Source of the DNA: Opitutaceae bacterium
GTDB lineage: Bacteria > Verrucomicrobiota > Verrucomicrobiia > Opitutales > Opitutaceae
Direction: 5' to 3'
DNA length: 64,000 nt
Assembly: GCA_015075305.1 (NCBI GenBank)
Contig: JABTUS010000002.1
Coordinates: 310,001-374,000 of the forward strand
Positions 8,193 to 17,463 of this stretch are shown here, piece after piece (the stretch's first letter is position 1; the number at the start of each line of letters is the position of its first letter). Made by a program: the position numbers and the translations under genes. Under the pieces are notes generated by a model. That model was not told the DNA's origin, did not search any database, and saw only the letters and a list, made by a program, of their open reading frames with translations.

Positions 8193-9863
8193 TCATGTCC
8201 GGGGCGTACCCGGCTGGCAGAAACAGGAGGATGTGATGGTGGTATCCGCCCTCGACCAGGCCGCTTGGAACTTCGCCCTGATCGCCTGGGCGTCATCGAA
8301 CTTTCGCTGCAGGATGAGGGATTCGCTCAGCCCAAAGAGAGACCAGCCATTGTTGGGCAGGCGGGCCAGGTCTTCACGATACACTCCTGCCGCTTCGGCA
8401 TACCGTTCATGGGCCATCAAGGCGGCCCCCAGTGAATGCCGGACGGGAATGAGCCAGCCCGGCGGCTCATCGTACTTGAGTTTGTCCTCCTCGGCTATGG
8501 CAGCGCGAAGCTGGGCGAAGCCCTCCTCGGTTCGCTTTTTGCCAATCAGGATTTCGCCTTCGAGCATCGGGGTGACGATGGCCAGAACCGCCTGACAGGT
8601 GTTGTTGCCCGCGGCGATCTGTTCGGCCGGGACAGCCCTGGCCGCCTCGAGATAGAGCGACTGTTCCTTGCGCGCGGAGGCGACATCGCCCTTGGCGGCG
8701 AACGCGATTCCACGCGCGGCGTGCTGAAAAGCATGGGTGAATTTCTGCGAGGCGGGGTGATCGGGCTCGGCGAGCACGTCGTCCCACAATCCGAAACGGA
8801 CCATGACCTCGAGCGGCATCGCCAGCCCGGCCTCCGCCACGACTTCGAAATCGCGCAGGAAATCCGCAGGGAGATCGCGGACCATCTCGCGGATGTGCCT
8901 GAGAGCGAGCTTCCGCTGTCCGGACATCATGGCCGCATAGGCCAGCATGTGCTGATTGTGCGCCACATACATGGGCAGTAGCCCGGTCGCCGGTCCCACG
9001 ATCCTGCGGTAGGCCTGATCGGCAGCCACTGCGCTGACATTGGAATCGATCGCCTCCTGCCACCGTCCGACGCGGATGTAGATGTGCGACGGCATATGGA
9101 CATTGTGTGCGAGGCCCGGCTGGAGCGTTAGAAGGCGGTCCGACGCAGCAAGCGCGCGCTCCGGATGGTGCGACGCTTCATTCGCATGGATGTAGAGGTG
9201 GTTCGCGAACGGATGATTCAAGTCGAGCCTCAGCACGGCCTCGAGCGTGGCGAGAATTTCCTCGGTGCCAGGCTGCGGTTCGCCGGCGGGAGTCCATTGA
9301 TCCCACGGGCGGAGGTTCATCATCGCCTCGGCGAAAAGCGCGCCGGCATCGGCATTGTCGGGAAACCGCTTCCAGACATCGCGCATCGCGCGGGCATAGG
9401 CTTCGTCAAGCGGTCTTCGGTCATCGGGTTGCGGATCGGCGTAGCGGGTGGCCAGCGCCTCGATCAACGCCTTTTCGAAAGGCGTCGCCCCGGCGGCATG
9501 CCGGCGGGCAAGCTGGATCGCCTTCCAAGCTTGTTCGGCTGCCGGAGGCGGCACCGCGGGAAAGTTGATGTGCGGACCATGGGCGAACGCGACGCCCCAG
9601 TGCGCCATGGCGCAGGTCTCATCCAGGCGGACCGCCTCTTCAAACGATCGTATGGCCGCTCCGTGATTGAAGCCGAAGACCAGGCGAAGCCCCTGGTCGA
9701 AGTAGCGCTGGGCTTGAAGCGAACGCGTCGTGACACGCAGCGTATGCGCGCCGAGACCGTCGATAAGCGGAATGGATCCGGCGGCCTGTACGCGATGCAG
9801 GAGTGTCGCCTGACACGAAATCGCCACGGCGAGCCAGGAAAGAGGGAGGAGACGGGTGCTCAT
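8193..9863 (-). CDS. Exported TPR-repeat protein
   Basis: 556 aa. The start at 9863 yields a signal peptide (LLPLSWLAVAISCQATLLHRVQA). A longer in-frame start at 10016 is rejected because that extension is an ISAs1 remnant. Tetratricopeptide-like repeats run through the protein: FNHGAAIRSFEEAVRLDETCAMAHWG, ASHHPERALAASDRLLTLQPG, and MAHERYAEAAGVYREDLARLPNNGWSLFGL. The end (TSSCFCQPG) is Cys-containing. I recall similar proteins in many soil bacteria annotated only as tetratricopeptide proteins. It probably scaffolds protein contacts in the periplasm; partner unknown. Confidence 0.7.
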   Translation of the reverse strand: MSTRLLPLSWLAVAISCQATLLHRVQAAGSIPLIDGLGAHTLRVTTRSLQAQRYFDQGLRLVFGFNHGAAIRSFEEAVRLDETCAMAHWGVAFAHGPHINFPAVPPPAAEQAWKAIQLARRHAAGATPFEKALIEALATRYADPQPDDRRPLDEAYARAMRDVWKRFPDNADAGALFAEAMMNLRPWDQWTPAGEPQPGTEEILATLEAVLRLDLNHPFANHLYIHANEASHHPERALAASDRLLTLQPGLAHNVHMPSHIYIRVGRWQEAIDSNVSAVAADQAYRRIVGPATGLLPMYVAHNQHMLAYAAMMSGQRKLALRHIREMVRDLPADFLRDFEVVAEAGLAMPLEVMVRFGLWDDVLAEPDHPASQKFTHAFQHAARGIAFAAKGDVASARKEQSLYLEAARAVPAEQIAAGNNTCQAVLAIVTPMLEGEILIGKKRTEEGFAQLRAAIAEEDKLKYDEPPGWLIPVRHSLGAALMAHERYAEAAGVYREDLARLPNNGWSLFGLSESLILQRKFDDAQAIRAKFQAAWSRADTTITSSCFCQPGTPRT

Positions 9864-9956
9864 GAGCTTGAAACTCCAGGCAGGGGGTTGGGGGGAACGA
9901 ATGATGGCCGCAGAAGTTGCGTGGGTCAAGGTCAGCGAGACAGGGTCTCTCATGGG

Positions 9957-10083
9957 CAGCGCGTATTCACGAAGGGAAGTGGCAGGAGGAGACGGCGGAG
10001 ACGGCGCGTTGGTCATGGTTTTCAGCCATGGCGGCGGCGAAGTCAGTGGTGGTTTGATGAGGTTTTCTGCGCCAGTGGATGAG
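9957..10083 (-). repeat. Solo end of an ISAs1-family element
   Basis: About 127 bp nearly identical to the left end of the complete ISAs1-family element (21006-21131). It encodes the last 37 or so residues of the same transposase (HWRRKPHQTTTDF, then CHFPS and stop). It starts with the same terminal CAGCGCGTATTC, and the rest of the element is missing. It lies directly upstream of the TPR gene and may have changed its promoter region. Confidence 0.85.
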
Positions 10084-10236
10084 GGAATCCCTCGCTAATT
10101 GCGCAGTACGAAAAACCGCCGCCCAATCAAAAAGGCGCTGGCAAATACAATTACAGCTTCCTCTCCCGGTCATTGGAAGCAGGAGACTGGACGGACAACT
10201 TGATGCCGACATCTCCATTCCTTCCAGCACAACTTG

Positions 10237-10635
10237 TCACCACACGGTCGCGACGAGGGATGCGTCGATGATGTTTGCGTCCTTGGTGATCAGAGGTACC
10301 GAATGCACCTTTGCCGTGGCGGTGATAATGCGATCGAACTGATCCCCGTGCGGGAGGGCAAGCGCTGGCGCCATGATGGCAATTTCGAGGCTGATGGGCA
10401 GCACTGTGACATGATCGAGAATTCTGCGAAGAACTGCAGCCGCTGAACCAGCCTTGAAAGCAATTTTTCCAGAATGGAAAAGCAGTCCGATCTCCTGGAG
10501 GGACACGTCCGAAACCGCCAGTTGCTCATACGGCGTCACCGCGATCGCCCTTGCCGCCTTCGCGCCCAGCCGGTCCTCATCGACGGCCGCCCATAGACAT
10601 GCGTGCGTATCGAGAATGTATTTCAATCGAGCCAC
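10237..10635 (-). CDS. VapC-type PIN-domain toxin
   Basis: 132 aa. It opens with YILDTHACLWA, the usual start of a PIN domain with its first Asp, and continues with Glu in LQEIGLL, Asp in HGDQFDRIITATA and Asp in LITKDANI. This is the sub-group usually paired with Phd/YefM-type antitoxins, and such a gene directly precedes it (stop at 10636). It appears intact. It is the second toxin-antitoxin pair within 4 kb and is of a different lineage from 7189-7909. Confidence 0.8.
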   Translation of the reverse strand: MARLKYILDTHACLWAAVDEDRLGAKAARAIAVTPYEQLAVSDVSLQEIGLLFHSGKIAFKAGSAAAVLRRILDHVTVLPISLEIAIMAPALALPHGDQFDRIITATAKVHSVPLITKDANIIDASLVATVW

Positions 10636-10857
10636 TTATGCGGATGGGCTCCAGCAATCGTTGGCAAGGGTCGGCCTGGTCAGGTCTCCCCTGAAAAGCA
10701 TCCTGCCCCTGGCGGCGCCCAAAAGCGTCTTTCGCGTCCTTGACGCGGTGAACAGGAACTCACCCTCCCTGTCCTTCACCCGAACGGTGCCGCCCTTTCT
10801 CGCCTGCGCCTTGAATGCTGCAAAATCCCTGAGGAATGTGCGGGTGTTCGTCGTCAT
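10636..10857 (-). CDS. Phd-like antitoxin
   Basis: 73 aa, one base apart from the PIN toxin. The sequence TRTFLRDFAAFKAQARKGGTVRVKDREGEFLF fits a Phd/prevent-host-death DNA-binding fold, with a short C-terminal toxin-neutralising tail. The start at 10857 is preceded by an inverted repeat (10872-10891) that is a good candidate autoregulatory operator. Confidence 0.65.
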   Translation of the reverse strand: MTTNTRTFLRDFAAFKAQARKGGTVRVKDREGEFLFTASRTRKTLLGAARGRMLFRGDLTRPTLANDCWSPSA

Positions 10858-10871
10858 GCTGCATCGATGTA

Positions 10872-10891
10872 TGACAATGTCAATGTTGTCA
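10872..10891. promoter_or_regulatory. Inverted repeat upstream of the Phd-like antitoxin
   Basis: TGACAA and TTGTCA arms with 8 bases between, 15 bases upstream of the antitoxin start. On the minus strand it also contains TTGACA-like -35 elements. Such a position suits an antitoxin-bound operator. Confidence 0.4.
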
Positions 10892-11016
10892 AGCGCAGCC
10901 CGCGGCTGGAATCGAACCGGCGCTGAATGGCCATGCGCGACACCAGGTCACGACGGAGCGTGCCCCTCCAATGAGCGTTTTTCAGTGTGATCGCATGATC
11001 CTCTTGGCCCGGGTCG

Positions 11017-12993
11017 TCAGCGGTCCGGCAGGCGCTCGAAAAAGCCGATCGAGAGTTTCACATCATCCCCTCCGACGCGCGTCCAGGAGTAGTGTGACTG
11101 AATCCGTTCACGCAGGGGGGCGAAGCGCGCATTGCCGAGCGCATTGTCCCTCACCACCCACACAATGTAGCGCACCTGGTACTTCAGCAGCCACGCCAGG
11201 GGATCCTCCATCGTGCCGGCATAGAAGGCCTTGATGTCGGCGAAGCGCTCGCGGATCTCCGGAAAATCGCCGCGCCAGGTGGTTTCATGCCAGGGCCAGC
11301 CAAGCAGGCTTTGCTTGCGGGCAAAAAGCGTCACCGCGGGAGAACTCGTGTTGGTCATCTCCAGCCCGCTTTCAATCGTCACCCCGTCGGGTCGCGCACC
11401 CAGGATCGCAATCAGATCGGCGATGACCGGATCCTTCTGCGTCCAGCCCGCGCCGCTCAGATTCCCCACCGAACGTCGCTCGGTGTTCAGGTAGCGCCTG
11501 CCCAGATCGATCGCAAACACACAGGTCGGCAGCAGCAGGAGCATTGTCCCGTACCGGCAGATGCGCGACGCCGCGCCCAGGTTCAGCGGCCCAACCGTCA
11601 GCACGATCCCGGCATAGGCCCACGGCCACCACTTCAGCGTGGTGTTGAAGCGGCTCCACGCGCCTCCGTAGAGGTCATCATTGTACAGCAGTTCAGTGAC
11701 CAGCAGGATCAGCGTCCAGGTTACGAACAGATAGGTGGAGAACGCCCGGCGCTCCTTGTTCCACCAGGAAAGCACAAGGATTCCCGCGACGGGCCAGAAG
11801 ATCATGAGCCAGCCAGGCAGAGGCGTGCGATCGACCGGCTCCACCAGGCGGATGGCCGCGTATTTCGCCGAAGTGCCGAGCGCAAATCCACGCAAATGCG
11901 GATAGACAAGCAGAGCCGCCGCCAGCGCCCCAAGCACTCCGGGAAGCAGGCAGCTCCGCTCGCGCCGGATCGTGCGATAGACAAACCATCCGCCGACAAG
12001 CAGGACTTGAAGCGGATAGATCCAGGTGTTCGACACGAGCGAAAGCGGAATCGTCGCCGCGAGCACGGCATGCAGCGCGCCGCGCCGGCGCGGCGCGTTG
12101 TCAGTTTCAAGAACCGCAATGATCAGGCAGGCCATCGCGAGCAGGAGATGTCCGGCGAGCGGCGGATGGTAATCACCGTGCGCGATCACGAAGCTCAAGG
12201 GCTCGAGCGGAAGATCGCGCGGCTGCACCCCTGGCGTGGACATCAGTGACGACACCCATTTACCGAGACCGTTGAGTTTTCCGTCGGTCATCGCCACGCC
12301 GAGAAATCGCACGCTCGAGCTGTAGTAGGCGCTGCCGTTCACGAGAAATCGCACGCAAAGCGCAGCTCCGCTTCCGCCAAGTACCAGGGCCGCAACCGGA
12401 ATCCAGCGCGTGCCGCGCGAGGGGCACAGGCGCGCCACCGTCGCAGCCATTGCTCCGACGATCAGCGACACAAGCACGCAATACCCGAGCAGGTAGCTCT
12501 GCCCCGGCCCGATGCCGATCACGCGTCCCATCAGAGCCGCGCAATAGTGCTGAAACGAATAGTAGAAATCTGCGCGGTACGGCCAGAGCCAGCGATCCGG
12601 CGCGGGCAGGCGGCCGCCCAGCATGTAACCGTCGATGAACGCGAGATTGGGCATGCGCTCCGACTCGAAATCGATGTCCGGAAAGGAGTACCGCCACATC
12701 AGGCAGTAGAGGAATCCCACAGCGAACATCGCCTCCACGCCCAGGTGTTCGATGACCACCGCACGATGCCGCCAGATCAGCCACAGCGACAGCACCGTGG
12801 TGATCGGAAGGATCGGCGGCGACGCTCCCAGCGCAAAGAAATGCTCGATGAAGAAGAGCGCGAGGCATGGAAAAACAACGCCCGCCACCCGCCCGATCGC
12901 GTAGTTGCCGAGAAGTCGCCAGCCAATCAATCCCGCACCCAGGAGATTCACCCAGATCAAGCCGACGGTCAGCGTCAGAAAGATGAGTTTCAT
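11017..12993 (-). CDS. Polytopic membrane protein, DUF2298-like
   Basis: 658 aa from ATG 12993. It has about a dozen hydrophobic segments starting at residue 4 (IFLTLTVGLIWVNLLG), with loops rich in aromatic residues. Blocks such as FPDIDFESERMPNLAFID, IAHGDYHPPLAGHLL and GAWSRFNTTLKWWPWAY resemble the DUF2298 (YYY-type) membrane family, distantly related to GT-C glycosyltransferases; FPDIDF may be the loop with acidic residues typical of that fold. The last 130 residues are soluble. A role in lipid-linked sugar transfer is only a guess. It is divergent from rarA. Confidence 0.6.
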   Translation of the reverse strand: MKLIFLTLTVGLIWVNLLGAGLIGWRLLGNYAIGRVAGVVFPCLALFFIEHFFALGASPPILPITTVLSLWLIWRHRAVVIEHLGVEAMFAVGFLYCLMWRYSFPDIDFESERMPNLAFIDGYMLGGRLPAPDRWLWPYRADFYYSFQHYCAALMGRVIGIGPGQSYLLGYCVLVSLIVGAMAATVARLCPSRGTRWIPVAALVLGGSGAALCVRFLVNGSAYYSSSVRFLGVAMTDGKLNGLGKWVSSLMSTPGVQPRDLPLEPLSFVIAHGDYHPPLAGHLLLAMACLIIAVLETDNAPRRRGALHAVLAATIPLSLVSNTWIYPLQVLLVGGWFVYRTIRRERSCLLPGVLGALAAALLVYPHLRGFALGTSAKYAAIRLVEPVDRTPLPGWLMIFWPVAGILVLSWWNKERRAFSTYLFVTWTLILLVTELLYNDDLYGGAWSRFNTTLKWWPWAYAGIVLTVGPLNLGAASRICRYGTMLLLLPTCVFAIDLGRRYLNTERRSVGNLSGAGWTQKDPVIADLIAILGARPDGVTIESGLEMTNTSSPAVTLFARKQSLLGWPWHETTWRGDFPEIRERFADIKAFYAGTMEDPLAWLLKYQVRYIVWVVRDNALGNARFAPLRERIQSHYSWTRVGGDDVKLSIGFFERLPDR

Positions 12994-13171
12994 GGTGGCG
13001 CGGGTGGGCGGACCCGATGACCGGGGAGGAAGGGTAACAACGGCACAGCGCAGCCAGCCTGTAGTCTCCCATGGGGATTTCACGTCCGAATTGGCGTCCT
13101 GGAGGGGAAATCCCAAGGAATCGTTTGAGTTGCACGGCGGCAGGCTTCAGCTCTCTTGTCACGATCTCCGC

Positions 13172-14590
13172 ATGCCCGACCCTTCGCAGCCCGATCTTTT
13201 CGCCGAGGACCCTCCGCCTCCAGCAGGCGCGCCCCCGACCGGATCCCCGCCGGCGGAGCACCAGCCGCTGGCGGCGCGCATGCGTCCTCGATCGATTTCC
13301 GAGATCGTCGGCCAGGATCATCTGACCCGGCCCGGGAGCCTCCTCCCGCGGCTGATTGCGACCGATCGCTTCGGGTCCCTCATTTTTTACGGGCCTCCCG
13401 GCTGCGGAAAAACCAGCTTCGCCGAGGCGATCGCACGCGAAACGCGCAGCCGTTTCATCCGCATCAACGCCGTCATGTCAAACGTCGCCGAGCTGCGCGA
13501 AATCCTCGCCACCGCCCGCCGGCACCCCGAGGCGCGCACGCTGCTCTTCATCGACGAGCTTCACCGGTTCAACAAGTCGCAGCAGGACCTCCTCCTCCCC
13601 GACGTCGAGAACGGATCCGTTCGCCTGATCGGAGCCACGACCCACAATCCCGGCTTTTACATCAACCCTCCCCTGCTCTCGCGCAGCCACCTCTTCCGGC
13701 TCGAGCCGCTCTCAACTGAAGCTGTCGTCCAGGTTCTGCGGCTGGCGCTGGCCGATACGGAGCGCGGACTCGGCGGGCAGCGCGTGACAGCGGGCGACGC
13801 GCTTCTCAACGATCTCGCGGTCCTGTGCGACGGCGATCTGCGCCGGGCGCTCAATGCTCTCGAGGTCATCGTCTCGGGGCTGCCCGCGGACTCCGCGCTC
13901 GCGGCCACCGACATCGAGGTCTTTGCGCGGGAGCGGCGCATCCGCTATGACGCCGACGAAGATGAGCACTACGACACCATTTCCGCCTTCATCAAGAGCT
14001 GTCGCGGCGGTGATCCCGACGCCGCCATGTACTGGCTCGCAAAAATGCTGGCCGGCGGCGAGGACCCGCGCTTCATCGCGCGGCGACTCGTGATCCTCGC
14101 GAGCGAGGATGTCGGCCTCGCGGATCCGCAGGCGCTGCCATTGACCGTCGCCGCCCACCACGCCTGCGATTTTGTCGGTCTGCCCGAGGCGGAACTCACG
14201 CTCGCGCATGCGACGCTCTACATCGCGTGCGCCCCGAAGAGCAATTCCGCCACGATCGCCCTCGGCAAGGCACGAAGCCTCCTCGAAAAGGAACCCGTGC
14301 AGGCGGTTCCCGTCGCCCTGCGCGACAAGAGCGGCCAGGCCAGCAAACGCGCCGGTCACGGCAGGGACTACCGGTACTCCCACGACTATCCGGAGGCCAT
14401 CTCCGGACAGGACTACCTCGAGAAACCCGTCGACATCTACACGCCCAAACCCGTGGCCTGGGAGGCGAAGATCGCCGAACGCCTGGCACGCTGGAAGACG
14501 CTGAAATCCGAACTTGCAGCCAGCGCTCAATGCACCATCCCTTCCCAAGCCCGATCCCGCGCCAGCAAGTCCGACGACACCCAAATCTAA
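13172..14590 (+). CDS. rarA: Replication-associated recombination protein A (AAA ATPase)
   Basis: 472 aa, normal length for RarA/MgsA (Mgs1/WRNIP1 family). A Pro-rich N-terminus is followed by PLAARMRPRSISEIVGQDHL, Walker A GPPGCGKTS, Walker B LLFIDELHRFNKSQQD, sensor 1 GATTHNP and the C-terminal MgsA region (LASEDVGLADPQALPL, YACAPKSN-type block). RarA acts at stalled replication forks and loads near ends of single-stranded DNA. The start at 13172 is the first methionine that gives the family-like N-terminus. It is divergent from the DUF2298 gene. Confidence 0.95.
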   Translation: MPDPSQPDLFAEDPPPPAGAPPTGSPPAEHQPLAARMRPRSISEIVGQDHLTRPGSLLPRLIATDRFGSLIFYGPPGCGKTSFAEAIARETRSRFIRINAVMSNVAELREILATARRHPEARTLLFIDELHRFNKSQQDLLLPDVENGSVRLIGATTHNPGFYINPPLLSRSHLFRLEPLSTEAVVQVLRLALADTERGLGGQRVTAGDALLNDLAVLCDGDLRRALNALEVIVSGLPADSALAATDIEVFARERRIRYDADEDEHYDTISAFIKSCRGGDPDAAMYWLAKMLAGGEDPRFIARRLVILASEDVGLADPQALPLTVAAHHACDFVGLPEAELTLAHATLYIACAPKSNSATIALGKARSLLEKEPVQAVPVALRDKSGQASKRAGHGRDYRYSHDYPEAISGQDYLEKPVDIYTPKPVAWEAKIAERLARWKTLKSELAASAQCTIPSQARSRASKSDDTQI

Positions 14591-14714
14591 AACTGCGTCG
14601 GCGCTGGCGAACAAATTCATTGAGGCGTTCACCCCAGTACGATTCAAAAACCTTTACCCGAACTTCACGCTGCAACCCTTGAGCCGCGTCGATTAGTAGC
14701 TAGATTTCCCGAGC

Positions 14715-15167
14715 ATGAAGCTTAGTTCCCAAGTATTGAAGACCCTGCTGATGACGGCATCCATGTCGATGGTCGTGCCGATCCTCGCGCAATCGGCCCC
14801 CTCTCCGAAAGCAAAGGTGAACAAGAAGAGCCCGGAGCTCCCGGAACCGGAGGTCAAACTCCCCGGCATCGTTGTCGCCCACGGCGACGGCTGGCTCAGC
14901 CTTTCGCTTGAAAACGGCACCTTCCGCCTCGGGCTCTACGACTCGAAGAAGCAGCCGGTCGACATGCCATACGCACGGGCAACCGCGCGCTGGAACTCCA
15001 CGCTTCGCACCAGCGAACAGCGCCTCGTCCTGAATCCCGCCGGCGACGGCAAATCCCTGAAGGGCAACAAGCCGGTGAAGCCGCCCTATGTCTTCAAGGT
15101 CTATCTGACACTGATGAACGCCGACGAAACCGTCGGGGGATCGTACGTGATCGACTTCAGGGACTGA
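14715..15167 (+). CDS. Small exported protein of unknown function
   Basis: 150 aa with an N-terminal signal sequence (VLKTLLMTASMSMVVPILAQS). After a Lys/Pro linker comes a compact beta-rich domain: GIVVAHGDGWLSLSLENGTFRLGLYDSKK, with conserved-looking aromatic and Gly residues. It is probably periplasmic. I do not recognise a family. It stands alone between rarA and the convergent transglutaminase gene. Confidence 0.6.
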   Translation: MKLSSQVLKTLLMTASMSMVVPILAQSAPSPKAKVNKKSPELPEPEVKLPGIVVAHGDGWLSLSLENGTFRLGLYDSKKQPVDMPYARATARWNSTLRTSEQRLVLNPAGDGKSLKGNKPVKPPYVFKVYLTLMNADETVGGSYVIDFRD

Positions 15168-15224
15168 TTGACCGGCTGCGGGAGGCGCGGCCCGACGGGA
15201 GGGAGGAGTCGGACTCCGTCGCGT

Positions 15225-16100
15225 TCACACGCGCTGCATGACGACCGCGACGCTGAGATTCTCGGTGTGGGTCCCCTTGAAGACTCCCCTCGTCGGCGAG
15301 CAATCGAGGTAGTCCCGCCCCATCGCCACCCTGACATGCCGCTCCTCCGCGACGCAGTTGTTCGTGGGGTCGAGCGGCCACCAGTATCCACCGGGCAGAT
15401 ACACCTCCACCCAGGCGTGGCTCTCGCTGGCGCCGATGAGCCTGGGCGATCCGTTTGTCTCCGAGGCCCTGCGCTGGGATTCGGTTTCAATGTAGCCGGT
15501 CACATAACGCGCCGGAATCTCGGCCGACCGCAGGATCGCGATCATCAACTGCGCGAAATCCTGGCAGACCCCCGCCCTGAGCTTCAGCAGCTCCACTGAG
15601 GTCGTGTCGACGCGCGTCGCGCCCGGCTGATACCGGAACGTCTCCTTGATCCAGGCATTGAGCCTGAGCAGCGCCGGTCCAAGGGGATCCCGCGCCTTCA
15701 ACATTTCGTTCGCAAGCGCATTGATCTCCGCAGAAAGCGCGATCGCCGGAGAAGGCATGAGAAATTCAAAAAGGCCCAGTTTCTCGGCCCGGTAAATCTG
15801 CGCGGCCTCCGAAATGCTGACAGCCAGCGCATGGTCCGGCGGGGCGCAGGGCATCGTCTCCACGTCGCTGATACTCTCCAGGAGCAGCTCCTCATGGCGC
15901 TGGACGATCGAGAACGTCTCGACCTGGTTGCCAAAGTAATCCGCGTACGTGTGAATGTTGCACGCCGGCTGCGTTGAAAAACTCCGGGCATTCAGGCGCT
16001 GGTGCGCATCATTGGCCGGGGTCAGCCGCGCCTCCATGAACGATTCCGACGCCGCCCCCGCATAGCGGTAGCGCGTGCGATGGCTGATTCGAAAACGCAT
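15225..16100 (-). CDS. Transglutaminase-like cysteine protease/peptidase
   Basis: 291 aa from ATG 16100. The N-terminal domain begins RFRISHRTRYRY, as in the bacterial transglutaminase N-terminal family, and is followed by a transglutaminase core with the catalytic Cys in GVCQDFAQLM, His in SHAWVEVYLPG and Asp in WWPLDPTNN. Members are found in an operon with circularly permuted ATP-grasp (alpha-E) proteins in many bacteria; those partners are not next to it here. No signal peptide, so probably cytoplasmic. Confidence 0.85.
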   Translation of the reverse strand: MRFRISHRTRYRYAGAASESFMEARLTPANDAHQRLNARSFSTQPACNIHTYADYFGNQVETFSIVQRHEELLLESISDVETMPCAPPDHALAVSISEAAQIYRAEKLGLFEFLMPSPAIALSAEINALANEMLKARDPLGPALLRLNAWIKETFRYQPGATRVDTTSVELLKLRAGVCQDFAQLMIAILRSAEIPARYVTGYIETESQRRASETNGSPRLIGASESHAWVEVYLPGGYWWPLDPTNNCVAEERHVRVAMGRDYLDCSPTRGVFKGTHTENLSVAVVMQRV

Positions 16101-16227
16101 GGGTGCGGAGATCAAATCAGCCGCGTGTCCCCTGGCAAGATTGGGGTTCTCCGGGCCCGCTTGCCCGCCTGCGCCCGGCCGCCCGCAGCGGGTTGACACG
16201 ATTTTGCGCGTTCATGATCCTCCGGCC

Positions 16228-17334
16228 ATGAGTCTCACGGCCACGTCATCGTCCTTTGACAGCGTTGAATCCGCCATTCAGGACATCGCCCAGGGCAAGC
16301 TCGTGATCGTCACCGACGACGAGGACCGAGAGAACGAGGGCGACCTGATCATGGCGGCGTCCAAGGCCACGCCACAGACGGTCAACATGCTCATCCGCTA
16401 CTGCAGCGGCATTGTCTGTGTTCCGATGCTCGAGCACCAGTTGAAGCGCCTCGGGCTCGGGCCGATGGTCGCACGGAACCGGGAATCGCACCGCACGGAC
16501 TTCACCGTGAGCGTCGATGCCGCCGAGGGCATTTCGACCGGCATCAGCGCCTATGACCGCACGCAGACGATCCTGGTCCTCGCCGGTGAGCATTCGCGGC
16601 CGGAACAACTGGTGCAGCCCGGGCACGTTTTTCCGCTTCGTGCGCGGCCGGGCGGCGTGCTTGAGCGCGCGGGCCACACCGAGGCGGCCGTCGATCTTTC
16701 GATTCTCGCCGGGCTTCATCCCAGCGGCGTCCTGTGCGAACTCGTGAACGATGACGGCACCGTGCAGCGCCTGCCGGAACTGATCGAGTTCAAGCACCGC
16801 TTCGGTCTGAAGATGATCTCGATCGCGGCGCTCATCGAGCACCGCGCCCGACGCGACCAACTGGTCGAGCGCGTGGCCAGCAGCCCGTTCCAGTCATCGT
16901 ACGGAGACTTCACCCTCCATGTTTTTCGCAGTCGCCTGGATGGCCGGCACCATCTGGCCTTTGTCATGGGTGCACCCGGTCCGGAGCCCACGCTGGTCCG
17001 AGTCCACAGCACAAACATCCTCAGCGATGTTTTCCAGGGCAGGGGCATGCACAGTCATCGCTCGCTTGAGTCCGCACTGGAGGCCGTGGCCAGGGCCGGC
17101 AAGGGAGTCATTCTCTACATGGAGCCGGCAAATGCGGGCGACCTCCTTGTCAAGCGGCTCGGCGCGAAACCTGACGAGCCGCACCCACCCATGAGCTTCC
17201 GCGACTACGGCATTGGCGCGCAGATCCTGGCGGCGATCGGATTGCGCCAAATCCGCCTGATGACAAACAATCCGCGAAAGGTGGTGGGGCTCGATGGATA
17301 CGGCCTCGAGATTGTCGAGCAGATCCAAGTCTAG
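16228..17334 (+). CDS. ribB: 3,4-dihydroxy-2-butanone-4-phosphate synthase with degenerate GTP cyclohydrolase II domain
   Basis: 368 aa, two-domain RibBA layout. The N-terminal RibB domain is intact: DDEDRENEGDLIMAA, STGISAYDR, HVFPLRARPGGVLERAGHTEAAVDL. It makes 3,4-dihydroxy-2-butanone-4-phosphate from ribulose-5-phosphate for riboflavin synthesis. The C-terminal RibA-like domain keeps the fold and the end (RLMTNNPRKVVGLDGYGLEI), but the zinc-binding Cys positions are gone: VRVHSTNILSD and GMHSHRS stand where HSECLTGD and RCDC are expected. It should therefore not hydrolyse GTP, and a separate RibA is needed elsewhere. Followed by ribH, nusB and ftsY on the same strand. Confidence 0.9.
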   Translation: MSLTATSSSFDSVESAIQDIAQGKLVIVTDDEDRENEGDLIMAASKATPQTVNMLIRYCSGIVCVPMLEHQLKRLGLGPMVARNRESHRTDFTVSVDAAEGISTGISAYDRTQTILVLAGEHSRPEQLVQPGHVFPLRARPGGVLERAGHTEAAVDLSILAGLHPSGVLCELVNDDGTVQRLPELIEFKHRFGLKMISIAALIEHRARRDQLVERVASSPFQSSYGDFTLHVFRSRLDGRHHLAFVMGAPGPEPTLVRVHSTNILSDVFQGRGMHSHRSLESALEAVARAGKGVILYMEPANAGDLLVKRLGAKPDEPHPPMSFRDYGIGAQILAAIGLRQIRLMTNNPRKVVGLDGYGLEIVEQIQV

Positions 17335-17463
17335 GCGCGACGCAGGACGCGCTGTTTGAAGGAGCAAGCTGCATGATCGGGCGACGGGCCCGTGCGAAGA
17401 GCCAGCACCTTGCATCCGGTTTGGTTTGCACCCCGCCGCACCAGCGTTCCCACTAAACGGTTC

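Noticed and set aside
9864-10016. Longer N-terminus for the TPR protein
   Set aside because: Its first residues are encoded by the solo ISAs1 end (the same peptide appears at 21000-21070), and the signal peptide starts at 9863.
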